Assembly (NCBI GenBank): GCA_965204775.1 | Contig: CBDBFH010000028.1 | Coordinates: 1-64,000, forward strand | Reading direction: 5' to 3' | DNA from: CBDBFH01 sp965204775 | GTDB taxonomy: Bacteria; Pseudomonadota; Alphaproteobacteria; JAPOUT01; G958296285 | DNA: 64,000 bases | Part shown: positions 8,777 to 16,770 of the stretch, in pieces | How the letters are laid out: each line of letters starts with the position of its first letter | Position numbering within the stretch: position 1 is the stretch's first letter | Notes under the pieces: generated by a model | Database searches by the model: none | What the model saw: only the letters and a program-made list of their open reading frames with translations | What the model was told of the DNA's origin: nothing | Position numbers and translations under genes: made by a program

Positions 8777-10170
8777 GGGCTTGCCTCCCCGGCCAGAGCG
8801 GCGGTCAGGCGCTCCAGCCCGATTGCGCGCGAGCCTTTGATCATGACGGCGTCGCCGCTGCGCAGAAAGTTGCGCAGCGGGGCGGCGAGGTCTTCCGGCT
8901 TTCGAGCCTCCGCGCCGCGCATGGGGGCGGGGGCGGCGCGGAAGAGATGGGCCATCATCTCTCCGCAGACGAAGAGGCGGTCAACCCCGGCGCGGCGCAA
9001 GGCCGGAGCCAGTCCGGCATGAAGGGCGGGGGCTTCTTCGCCCAGTTCGCGCATATCGCCCAGAACCGCGATCCGCCGCGCACCGGGCGGCAACGGGCGG
9101 GCGGCGAGCGCATCAAGCGCCGCCGCCACTGAGAGCGGATTGGCGTTATAGGTCTCGTCGATCAGCAGAGCGGTCCCGCCCGTCTTGAGGGCGAGCGTGA
9201 AGGTCCGCCCGCGTCCGGGGGCGGGGGTCAGGCGCGCCAGATTGCCGGCGGCGCGGGCGGGGTCGGCCCCCATCAGTGAGACGGCGGCGAGGACGGCGAG
9301 CATGTTCAGCGCCTGCGGGCGGGCGCCGAAGGACAGGCGAAAGGAGAGGGCGCGGCCAAAGATTTCGGCCTCGGCGCGCAGGCCCCCATCCGCCTCATGG
9401 GTGCAGGAGATGAGGCGGGCGTCGCTGTCCCGGCGGCTTCCGAAACTCGCGATGTTCTGTGCGCCGCAGGCGCGGGCGCGGGCTTGCAGGAAGTCATGCG
9501 ATTCATCGTCGCGGTTCAGGACCACCGCGCCGCCGGGGGCGAGGCCCTCGAAAATCTCGGCCTTGGCCCTGGCGATACCGGCGACGCTGTCGAAGAAGGC
9601 CAGATGCACAGGGCCGACATTGGTGACGATGGCGATGTCGGGCCGGGCGAGTTGGGCGAGCGGGCGGATTTCCCCGGCATGATTCATGCCGATCTCGAAG
9701 ACGGCGAAGCGGGCTTCGGCAGGCATGCGGGCGAGGCTCAAAGGCAGGCCCCAGCGATTGTTGTAAGAGGCGGCGGCGGCATGGACCACGCCCTGCCCTT
9801 CCAGCGCGCAGGCCAGTCCGTCCTTGGCCCCGGTTTTTCCGGCGCTGCCGGTGATTGCGGCGATCTGCGCGGGCGTGCGCTTGCGGGCGGCGCGGGCGAG
9901 TCCGAGGAGAGCCTTGTAGGTGTCGGCGGTTTTGAGGACGGGACCGGCGGCGGCGGCGGGATTTTTATGGGCGATGACAGCGGCGGCGCCTTTGGCGAAA
10001 GCTTCGTGGATGAAGTCGTGGCCGTCATGCTGCGGCCCCTGGATGGCGATGAAGAGGTCGCCCTGGGACAGGGTGCGGCTGTCGATTGAGACGCCGAAGG
10101 CTTTCCAGTCGGCGCTGGAGCGCCCGCCGGTGGCGGCGGCGGCTTCGGTGGCTGTCCACAGCGCGCTCAT
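8773..10170 (-). CDS. murF: UDP-MurNAc-tripeptide--D-Ala-D-Ala ligase
   Basis: Adds D-Ala-D-Ala to complete the UDP-MurNAc-pentapeptide. Seen: the N-terminal DSRTLSQGDLFIAIQG, P-loop ITGSAGKTGAKD, the central EIGMNHAGEI and NVGPVHLAFF, and the C-terminal LIDETYNANPLSV and LGDMRELGE. 465 residues from the ATG overlapping the murE stop by 4 bp. The P-loop reads GKTG rather than GKTT. Confidence 0.95.
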   Translation of the reverse strand: MSALWTATEAAAATGGRSSADWKAFGVSIDSRTLSQGDLFIAIQGPQHDGHDFIHEAFAKGAAAVIAHKNPAAAAGPVLKTADTYKALLGLARAARKRTPAQIAAITGSAGKTGAKDGLACALEGQGVVHAAAASYNNRWGLPLSLARMPAEARFAVFEIGMNHAGEIRPLAQLARPDIAIVTNVGPVHLAFFDSVAGIARAKAEIFEGLAPGGAVVLNRDDESHDFLQARARACGAQNIASFGSRRDSDARLISCTHEADGGLRAEAEIFGRALSFRLSFGARPQALNMLAVLAAVSLMGADPARAAGNLARLTPAPGRGRTFTLALKTGGTALLIDETYNANPLSVAAALDALAARPLPPGARRIAVLGDMRELGEEAPALHAGLAPALRRAGVDRLFVCGEMMAHLFRAAPAPMRGAEARKPEDLAAPLRNFLRSGDAVMIKGSRAIGLERLTAALAGEASP

Positions 10171-11645
10171 TTCCGGCGCTCCCGCCCAAGAAGGGCGCGG
10201 ACACATTCCCGGTCGGAAAAGGCGGAGACCACCCCTGCCCGCTCCTGCCCCTCTTCATGGCCCTTGCCGGCAATGATCAGCGCATCGCCGGGCGCAAGGC
10301 GCAAGATCGCTTCGGCGATGGCGTCGGCGCGTTCGGGAATCTCGCGCGCGCCGGGGCAGGCGGCCAGAATTCCGGCCCGGATTTTCGCCGCATCTTCAAA
10401 GCGCGGATTGTCGTCGGTGACGATCACCCGGTCGGCCAGTTCGGCGGCGAGCGCGCCCATGGCGGCGCGCTTGGAGTGGTCGCGGTCGCCGCCGCAGCCG
10501 AAGACCAGCCAGAGGCGTCCGGAAGTCAGGGGGCGCAGCGCCTGCAAGGCGCTGCGCAGCGCATCGGGGCTGTGGGCGTAGTCAATATAGATGCGCGCGG
10601 CAGAGTCAGGGGCAAAGAGGCGTCCGGCTTCTTCCAGCCGTCCGGGCACGGGGGGCAGCGCCTCCAGCGCCGCGAAGACCTTCCGGGGCGGCGCGCCGGC
10701 GGCCAGCGCCAGACCGGCGGCGATCAGCGCATTCGAAGCCTGAAAGCGCCCGATCAAAGGCAGGGTGAAAGCGAAATCGCGCCCTTGACAGGCGATCTTG
10801 AGTCTCTGGCCCTTCGGCGCGTCTTTAATCTGCCTGATTTGAATGTTGTCTGCGGGTTTGTTTCCGATGGTGAAAATGCGCCGCTTTGCGGCTTTCGCGG
10901 CGCGGGCGGCGGCGGAAGCGCCGGGCGCGGCGCGCTCGACGACGAGCGTTCCGCCTTCGGGCAGCAGCTCGCTGCCGAGGCGCAATTTGGCGTTCAGATA
11001 CTCTTCCGGCGTCCGGTGATAGTCGAGATGATCGCGGCCCAAAAGCGTGAAGGCGGCGGCTTTGAGCCGGACGCCGTCGAGGCGCGACTGGGCGAGTCCA
11101 TGACTGGAGGCTTCCAGCGCGACATGGGAGATGCCGCGCCGGGCGAGGAGGGCGAGGAGGCGGTGGAGGGTTTCCGGGGCGGGGGTGGTCAGGCCGCGGC
11201 AGAGGCGATGATGGGCGGTTTCGAGGCCCAGGGTTCCGAGGGAAGCGGCGCGCAGGCCGAGCTGTCGCCAGATATGGCGGACGAAGGAGACGACCGAGGT
11301 TTTTCCGTTGGTTCCGGTGACGGCGACGGCGGTTTCGGGCTGGCGGGCATGGAATCGCGCATTCATGCGGGCGAAGGCGGCGCGGGGGTTGGGGGCGCGC
11401 AGGGCGGGGGCGGGGGGCGGGGGAGCGGCATCGGGCACGAGCAGCGCGCTGGCGCCGCGGGCGAGGGCGTCCTCGACGAAATCGAGGCCCTGCCGTTGTG
11501 CGCCGGGCAGGGCGGCGAAGAGAAAGCCCGGGCGCACGTCGCGGGAATCGGAGGCGAGCCCGGCGATCAGGCGGGCGGCGTCTTTGGGGTCCGGCGCGTA
11601 TCCGGGATCGGCGAGGTCAGCCAGCGGCATAGGTTTTGGTCTCAT
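10167..11645 (-). CDS. murE: UDP-MurNAc-dipeptide--meso-diaminopimelate ligase
   Basis: Adds the third stem residue. The DDNPR motif (VTDDNPRFED) marks specificity for meso-diaminopimelate. Other motifs: DSRDVRPGFLFAA, P-loop AVTGTNGKTSVVSF, ALEASSHGLAQSRLDG, YIDYAHSPDAL, and a C-terminal AGKGHEEGQ. 492 residues. The ATG at 11643-11645 lies 6 bases after the rsmH stop; a second in-frame ATG at 11630 is also possible. In relatives ftsL and ftsI separate rsmH and murE; here nothing does. Confidence 0.95.
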   Translation of the reverse strand: MRPKPMPLADLADPGYAPDPKDAARLIAGLASDSRDVRPGFLFAALPGAQRQGLDFVEDALARGASALLVPDAAPPPPAPALRAPNPRAAFARMNARFHARQPETAVAVTGTNGKTSVVSFVRHIWRQLGLRAASLGTLGLETAHHRLCRGLTTPAPETLHRLLALLARRGISHVALEASSHGLAQSRLDGVRLKAAAFTLLGRDHLDYHRTPEEYLNAKLRLGSELLPEGGTLVVERAAPGASAAARAAKAAKRRIFTIGNKPADNIQIRQIKDAPKGQRLKIACQGRDFAFTLPLIGRFQASNALIAAGLALAAGAPPRKVFAALEALPPVPGRLEEAGRLFAPDSAARIYIDYAHSPDALRSALQALRPLTSGRLWLVFGCGGDRDHSKRAAMGALAAELADRVIVTDDNPRFEDAAKIRAGILAACPGAREIPERADAIAEAILRLAPGDALIIAGKGHEEGQERAGVVSAFSDRECVRALLGRERRK

Positions 11646-11651
11646 GGCGGG

Positions 11652-12644
11652 TCATGACGCCTGGAAGCCGGATGTGACGACCGCCGGGTTTCGAACGGGG
11701 TGGAGGGGATCGGGCGGCAGGGCGAGCGCGCCGGGGGCCGGGTGAGCCGGAGCGCCGGTGCGGATTGCGACCCGCATTCGGGCCGAGCGGGCGCGGGGGT
11801 TGGCGGCGGTTTCTGCTTTGCCGGGGCGGCGCACCCGGCGCAGGGCGTTTTGGAAGGAGAGCGGCGGCGGGCCTTGCCGCAGGCGCAGGAAGGTCTTGAC
11901 GATGCGGTCTTCCAGCGAGTGGAAACTGATGACGACGAGTCTGCCGCCCTCGGCGAGGAGTCGTTCGGCGGCGGTCAGGGCGGCGGCGAGTTCGCGCAAT
12001 TCGTCATTGGTGAGGATGCGCAGGGCCTGAAAGCTTTTGGTCGCCGGATGGATTTTGGCGCGGCGCGGGCCGGGGGGGCGGACGCGCATGATCAGTTCGG
12101 CGAGTTGGGCGGTGCGCCGGAGGGGGGCGCGGCGGCGGGCGGCGGCGATGGCGCGGGCGATTTTTTTGGCGGCGCGCTCTTCGCCATAGACGGCGAGGAC
12201 GCGGGCGAGGGTTTTTTCGCTGAGCGTGTTGATCCAGTCGGCGGCGGTCTTTGACTGGCCGCCGATGCGCATATCGAGGGGGCCGTCGGCGGCAAACGAG
12301 AAGCCGCGCCGGGCATCGGCGAGCTGGAGCGAGGAGAGGCCGAGGTCGAGGGCGACGCCGTCGAGTTTTTCGAATCCGCTGCGCCGGGCGATTGTTTCGA
12401 GATCGGAGAAGGGGCCTTCGACCAGGATCAGGCGGCGGGGGAAGTCGCGCAGGAGGTCGCGCCCGCGCCGGACGGCCTGCGGGTCGCGGTCGAGGGCGAG
12501 GACTTTGCAATCGGCGGCGTCGAGGATGGCTTTGGTGTGTCCGCCGGCGCCGAAGGTTCCGTCGAGATAGATGCCGCCGTCGCGCGGGTTGAGCGCCTCG
12601 ACCAGTTCGGCGCGCATGACGGGGACATGCCCGGCGGCGGTCAT
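11652..12644 (-). CDS. rsmH: 16S rRNA (cytosine1402-N4)-methyltransferase
   Basis: Formerly MraW. Methylates N4 of C1402 in 16S rRNA near the P site using SAM. Seen: HVPVMRAELVEAL at the start, the SAM-binding YLDGTFGAGGHTKAIL, the LDLGLSSLQLAD motif, FSFAADGPLDMR, and VVISFHSLEDRIVK. 330 residues. The start is the ATG overlapping the mraZ stop (ATGA); longer in-frame sequence upstream belongs to mraZ. The C-terminal 40 residues after RMRVAIRTG are Pro/Ala-rich and poorly conserved. Confidence 0.95.
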   Translation of the reverse strand: MTAAGHVPVMRAELVEALNPRDGGIYLDGTFGAGGHTKAILDAADCKVLALDRDPQAVRRGRDLLRDFPRRLILVEGPFSDLETIARRSGFEKLDGVALDLGLSSLQLADARRGFSFAADGPLDMRIGGQSKTAADWINTLSEKTLARVLAVYGEERAAKKIARAIAAARRRAPLRRTAQLAELIMRVRPPGPRRAKIHPATKSFQALRILTNDELRELAAALTAAERLLAEGGRLVVISFHSLEDRIVKTFLRLRQGPPPLSFQNALRRVRRPGKAETAANPRARSARMRVAIRTGAPAHPAPGALALPPDPLHPVRNPAVVTSGFQAS

Positions 12645-13111
12645 TTTGCGGCCTCTTCCGGTCCTGCCGGGGCGCGCAGGAGCTGGCGATGCTCGCGGGC
12701 AGCGGCGCGGGCGGCGGCGAATTGCCTGTCCCAGGCCTCCGGCTTCCAAAGCTGGAAGCGCGCGCCCAGTCCGACAAAGGTTGCGGCCTCGCCCAGTTTG
12801 GCGAAGTGGCGGAAATGTTCGGGCAAGGCGATTCGGCCCTCGCGGTCGAGGCTGAGTTCTTCGCTGCCGCCGATCAGGGCGTGGGAGAGTTCCTCGCGCT
12901 GATCGGAATAGGGGGCGAGGCGGGCGAGGATCTGATCGACCTCATCCATCAGCCGGCGTCCGCCGGCATCGAGGACGGGATGGGTGAGAGAGCAATAGCA
13001 GAAGACGCTGGCCAGGCCGTCGGCTTCGATGACGGCGCGGAATCTGGCCGGGACGGAGATTCGGCCCTTGGCGTCGATTTTATTGGTGGCCGATCCACGA
13101 AATTGGCGCAT
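12641..13111 (-). CDS. mraZ: Transcriptional regulator MraZ
   Basis: AbrB-like DNA-binding protein that in E. coli represses its own dcw operon. Two MraZ/SpoVT-AbrB repeats are visible: NKIDAKGRISVPARFR (residues about 10-25) and LSLDREGRIALPEHFR (about 85-100), each with the conserved D-GR-P pattern. 156 residues, normal for Alphaproteobacteria. It is first in the cluster, and its predicted operator lies about 145 bp upstream, which fits autoregulation. Confidence 0.95.
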   Translation of the reverse strand: MRQFRGSATNKIDAKGRISVPARFRAVIEADGLASVFCYCSLTHPVLDAGGRRLMDEVDQILARLAPYSDQREELSHALIGGSEELSLDREGRIALPEHFRHFAKLGEAATFVGLGARFQLWKPEAWDRQFAAARAAAREHRQLLRAPAGPEEAAK

Positions 13112-13254
13112 GACGTAAGTAAGCGCTCTGATGGCTGCTTCCCCTGTTGCCGCCCCCGGCCTTTCGTGACGGGGAGACCCCTTTTTTGAGCGCCGTTTCG
13201 GATCGGGCCGACACCGCCGCGGCGATCCCTTGTGGAGGCGCGAATCCCTCCTTA

Positions 13255-13279
13255 TGGGACATCATGGGATAACATGGGA
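13255..13279. promoter_or_regulatory. MraZ operator: three TGGGA boxes at 10-bp spacing
   Basis: On the plus strand TGGGA occurs at 13255-13259, 13265-13269 and 13275-13279, each separated by exactly 5 bases. MraZ of E. coli is known to bind TGGGN repeats separated by 5 nt, so this is very probably its binding site. It lies upstream of mraZ, with the boxes read on the strand opposite the gene. Confidence 0.85.
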
Positions 13280-13295
13280 AGATATCCTCGGTCAA
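13267..13295 (-). promoter_or_regulatory. Candidate dcw promoter overlapping the MraZ boxes
   Basis: On the minus strand TTGACC (13295-13290) is followed after 17 bases by TTATCC (13272-13267). The -35 is good and the -10 is weak. The proposed -10 lies inside the second and third MraZ boxes, so bound MraZ would block polymerase. The transcript would have a leader of roughly 145 nt before mraZ. Inference only. Confidence 0.4.
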
Positions 13296-13305
13296 TCTCA
13301 ACCCC

Positions 13306-13329
13306 CCTGATTTTTGCTGATAAATCAGG
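13306..13329. other. AT-rich hairpin between rnpB and the mraZ promoter
   Basis: CCTGATTT (13306-13313) and AAATCAGG (13322-13329) form a perfect 8-bp stem with an 8-nt loop. It lies downstream of the rnpB 3' end and just upstream of the proposed mraZ promoter, so it may end rnpB transcription. No clear U-tract follows on the minus strand. The surrounding 13300-13380 stretch is AT-rich and shows no gene. Confidence 0.35.
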
Positions 13330-13390
13330 TTATTTTGTGTTCTTGATTTGTTCCTAATTCTACCCCTCTTCGAGGCAACCAGGGGGTGAG

Positions 13391-13785
13391 CGAGTCAGAC
13401 CGCCTGTAAGCCGGGTTCTGTCCTGCCCGGAGGCAGGGATGATCATTCCTCTGGGACGCCCGTCGCCGGACGCCTCGCGCGACCTACCCGGACGGCGATC
13501 CGGGAAGTGATCCGCCCGCCTGCCGGAGTGCGGCGGGCAGGCTTGCCGTCTCTATTTGGTCTTGCTCCCGGCGGGGCTTGCCGTGCCGCCTGACGTTGCC
13601 GCCGGCGCGGTGCGCTCTTACCGCACCTTTTCACCCTTGCCGGTTGTTCCAACCGGCGGTTTGTTTTCTGTGGCGCTGTCCCTGGGGTCGCCCCCGCCGG
13701 GTGTTACCCGGCGCCGTTTTCCCGTGGAGCCCGGACTTTCCTCCCCGCCCGCGAGGGCGGAGCGATCATCCGGCGATCTGACTCG
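13391..13785 (-). ncRNA. rnpB: RNase P RNA (class A)
   Basis: Catalytic RNA that trims tRNA 5' leaders. Reading the minus strand, the conserved GAGGAAAGTCCGGGCTCC core lies near the 5' end, AGAAACA-like and GGTAAGAGCGCACCG elements in the middle, and ACAGAACCCGGCTTA near the 3' end. The termini pair perfectly as P1: CGAGTCAGA at the 5' end with TCTGACTCG at the 3' end, which fixes the limits to within a base or two. Length about 395 nt, typical for bacterial type A. Confidence 0.95.
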
Positions 13786-13792
13786 CAAGGGA

Positions 13793-13821
13793 GCATGGCG
13801 CGGCGGGCGGGGCGGCGTCAA
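13793..13821 (-). promoter_or_regulatory. Candidate rnpB promoter
   Basis: TTGACG (13821-13816 on the minus strand), a 17-base spacer and CCATGC (13798-13793) end about 7 bases before the RNA 5' end deduced from the P1 helix. The -35 overlaps the 3' end of the amidase gene. The spacing is right but the -10 is weak. Confidence 0.35.
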
Positions 13822-14552
13822 GCCAGAGCGAGGAGGGCCGCCAGCTGTCCGAGCGTCGAGCGGTCGGCCAGCCCGTCGGCCCGCGCGGGCCGGAAATGGC
13901 GCTGGAAGGCGGCAAGGAACAGGCGGGTCTGTTCTCCATAATCTCCATCGCGGGCGAGTTCCCCATAGCCGAAGCGGGCGAGATCGCTTTGCAGGGCGCG
14001 CACCGGCTCTCCGGCTGCGCCGGGGGCGAGGAGGATTTCGCCGGGGGGTGCGGGTTCGGCCCAGAGTCCGGCGCGGGCGCGGGCCAGCCGGGCCCAGTTG
14101 AATTTTTCGCCCGGATCTTTTTTGCGCGCCGGGGCGATGTCGGAATGGGCGAGCACGAAGCGCGGGGCGATCCGCCAGCGCGCGACGATGGCCGGGCACA
14201 GGATTTCCAGCGCCCTCATCTGGGCTTCCGGGAAATCGGGCAGGCCGAACGCATGTCCGCCATTGACGATCTCGACCCCGACCGAGCAGGCATTGATATC
14301 GCTCTCGCCCGCCCAAAAGGAGACGCCGGCATGCCAGGCGCGCGCTTCTTCTGCGACCAGACGCAGGACCGCGCCGGTCTCGTCGACCAGATAATGCGCG
14401 CTGACTTTGGCTTTTGAATCGCAGAGACGGCGCAGCGCGGCGGCGGCGGGCAGGCCGGTGTAATGCAGGATCAGCATATGAGGCCGCCGCCCGGCGGGAC
14501 GGGGATCGTGATTGGGGGAGGGGTGATCGCGGATGGCGAGGTCCGGGGGCAT
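13818..14552 (-). CDS. AmpD-like N-acetylmuramoyl-L-alanine amidase
   Basis: Zn amidase (Amidase_2 fold) cleaving MurNAc-L-Ala bonds, probably in peptidoglycan recycling or remodelling. Seen: LILHYTG with the first Zn His (about residue 30), SAHYLVDETG, WHAGVSFW, SVGVEIVNGG, and the AHSDIAPARKKDPGEKF segment with the second His and the Asp ligand. A C-terminal peptidoglycan-binding (PGBD) module follows from about residue 175 (VRALQSDLARFGYG...GDYGEQT). No signal peptide is visible, so a cytoplasmic AmpD-type role is likely. Starts 3 bp after the EamA gene stop. 244 residues. Confidence 0.9.
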   Translation of the reverse strand: MPPDLAIRDHPSPNHDPRPAGRRPHMLILHYTGLPAAAALRRLCDSKAKVSAHYLVDETGAVLRLVAEEARAWHAGVSFWAGESDINACSVGVEIVNGGHAFGLPDFPEAQMRALEILCPAIVARWRIAPRFVLAHSDIAPARKKDPGEKFNWARLARARAGLWAEPAPPGEILLAPGAAGEPVRALQSDLARFGYGELARDGDYGEQTRLFLAAFQRHFRPARADGLADRSTLGQLAALLALA

Positions 14553-14555
14553 GGG

Positions 14556-15437
14556 TCAGGCGGCGGGGCGGGTCATGGGGGCGGTGGGGCGGCCCTCGCG
14601 CAGGGCGACGAGGAGAATCCCGGCGAGGACGGTCGCGCCGCCCAGCACGAGGCGGGTGGTGAGCACATCGCCCCAGACGAGAACGCCGAAGACGACGCCG
14701 AAGACGGGGGCGAGCAGGGTGATCGGGGCGACGGTCGAGACCTCGTAGCGCTGGAGGAGATAGAACATTCCAGCATGGCCGATCAGGCTTGCGCCCAGAG
14801 CGGTATAGAGGACGCCGCTCCATCCGCGCCAGGTGGCGGCGGCGAGGCTTTCGATCTGGCCGGTTTCGAGCAGGGCCGAGCAGACAAGGAGGATGGGGAA
14901 GGAAGCGGCGGCGATCCAGGCCTGGAGTTCGAAGGTTCGGATATTTGTCACCGGGCGCATGGCGACGGTTCCGATGGCGCCGAGGAGGGCGGCGAGGAGG
15001 ACGAAGGCGAGAGCGTCGAGATCTTCGAAGAGGACGGGGTCGAAGCCGATCAGGAAGATTCCGGCCAGCGCGAGGGCGAGGCCGGTCAGCCGCCAGCGGC
15101 CGATGGTCTCGCCGAGGAAAAGGATGGAGAGGAGGGTGGCGAAGGGGACGCTCATCTGGACGACGATGGCGATCACCGAGACATTGCTGGACAGGGCGAG
15201 GCCGGTATAGAAGGCGGCGAAATGGAAGGAGCCCATGGTGAGGACGATGAGGCTGACGCGGGCCATTTGTCCCGGATGCCATTTGAGGAGGGGGAAGAGG
15301 ACGGCAATCAGGAGGCCGTAGCGCAGGGCGGTGAAGAGGAGGGGGGGCAGTTCCTGGAGGGCGGCTTTTCCGGCGACGAAGGTATAGCCCCAGACCACGC
15401 AGATAAAGAGGAGGAAAAGGAGATGGCCGGGCTTCAT
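14556..15437 (-). CDS. EamA/DMT-family metabolite transporter
   Basis: Ten hydrophobic segments arranged as two EamA repeats (about residues 1-140 and 150-280). Family features include the N-terminal CVVWGYTFVAGKAAL and the APVFGVVFGVLVWGD stretch in the second repeat. Members export or import amino acids, purine-like compounds or other metabolites; the substrate cannot be told. 293 residues, ATG at 15435-15437, in an operon with the amidase downstream. Divergent from the acyl-CoA dehydrogenase at 15546, leaving about 108 bp for promoters. Confidence 0.88.
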   Translation of the reverse strand: MKPGHLLFLLFICVVWGYTFVAGKAALQELPPLLFTALRYGLLIAVLFPLLKWHPGQMARVSLIVLTMGSFHFAAFYTGLALSSNVSVIAIVVQMSVPFATLLSILFLGETIGRWRLTGLALALAGIFLIGFDPVLFEDLDALAFVLLAALLGAIGTVAMRPVTNIRTFELQAWIAAASFPILLVCSALLETGQIESLAAATWRGWSGVLYTALGASLIGHAGMFYLLQRYEVSTVAPITLLAPVFGVVFGVLVWGDVLTTRLVLGGATVLAGILLVALREGRPTAPMTRPAA

Positions 15438-15545
15438 TATGGGTTTTATCTACGCCTTTTCGCGGGGTGCGGAAACAGAAAAATTGCTGTAAGAGTGGTG
15501 GCGAGTTGAGCGGGCCCCCGGATGGGGGCGCAGGGAGGATTGACC

Positions 15546-16770
15546 ATGTCGCAGGCGGTGCTGATGGACAAAAAAGCCGGACCGGGGAAGCGGGAGCGGG
15601 CGGTTTTCAACTGGACCGACCCGTTTTTGCTGGAGGGCGAGTTGGGGGAGGCGGAGCGTCTGGTTCGCGACACGGCGCGGGGCTTTTTGCGCGACAAGGT
15701 TTTCGGATCGGTGCGTCTGGCCTTTCGCGAGGAGCGCTTTGACCGTGACATGCTGCGCGAGTTGGGCAAGCTGGGTCTTCTGGCGGTGATGCTGCCGGAG
15801 GCGCATGGCGGTTCGGGTCTCAATCATGTTTCCTACGGCCTTGTGATGCGCGAGGCGGAGTGGGTGGATTCGGGCCTGCGCTCGGTGATGACGGCCTATA
15901 ACAGTCTGGTCGGCTATCCGATCTGGGCCTATGGCAGCGAGGCGCAACGCGGGAAATATCTTCCGGGTCTGGCGGCGGGGGAGTTGATCGGGTGTTTCGG
16001 TCTGACCGAGCCGGATTTCGGCTCTGATGCCGGGAGCATGACCTCGCGGGCGCGGCGGGTGTCGGGCGGCTGGCGGCTGACCGGCTCGAAGACGTGGATC
16101 ACGCTGGCCCCGATTGCCGATCTGGCTCTGATCTGGGCGAAGGATGACGAGGGGGTGATCCGCGGCTTTCTGGTCGAGCGCGGGGCGAAGGGATTTGAGA
16201 CGCCCAAGATTGAGGGCAAGTTTTCGCTGCGGGTGTCGCCGACGGGGAGTCTGGCCTATGACGATGTGTTTGTGCCGGACGAAAATGTTTTGCCCGGGGC
16301 GCGGGGTTTGAGCGGCCCGTTTGGGTGTTTGAACAAAGCGCGCTTCGGGATTTGCTGGGGTTCGATGGGGGCGGCGGAGTTTTGCTGGCATGCGGCGCGG
16401 ACCTATGCGCTGGAGCGCAAGCAGTTTGGCAAGCCTTTGGCGGCCTTCCAGCTGATTCAGAAGAAGCTGGCCGACATGCAGATGGAGATTGCGCTTGGGC
16501 TGAACGGCGCGCTGCGTTTAGGCCGCCTGCTGGACGAGGACCGCACGCCGCCGGAGTTGATTTCGCTGATGAAGCGCAACAACGCGGGCAAGGCGCTGGA
16601 GATTGCGCGGGTTGCGCGTGACATGCACGGGGGCAACGGGGTTTCGGACGAATACCATGTGATCCGCCACGTGATGAATCTGGAGGCGGTGAACACCTAC
16701 GAGGGGGACGCACGACATTCACGCGCTGATTTTGGGCCGGAGCCAGACCGGGATTCAGGCTTTTACTTGA
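15546..16770 (+). CDS. Glutaryl-CoA dehydrogenase-like acyl-CoA dehydrogenase, frameshift near 3' end
   Basis: FAD enzyme of the acyl-CoA dehydrogenase family, closest in pattern to GcdH, which converts glutaryl-CoA to crotonyl-CoA in lysine/tryptophan breakdown. Seen: FNWTDPF near the start, GCFGLTEPDFGSDAGSM, GSKTWITLAPIADL, RFGICWGSMGAA, ERKQFGKPLAAFQLIQKKLADM and DMHGGNGVSDEYHVIRH. The catalytic Glu is in NTYEG. Directly after it, a run of five Gs (16703-16707) where four are expected shifts the frame. Removing one G restores THDIHALILGRSQTGIQAFT and a stop at 16768-16770. Start ATG 15546 has AGGGAGG at 15532-15538. Substrate not proven, as RSVMTAYNSLV differs from typical GcdH. Confidence 0.88.

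Noticed and set aside
13112..13301. Minus-strand open frame upstream of mraZ
   Set aside because: It crosses the operator and leader and has no family resemblance; treated as untranslated leader.
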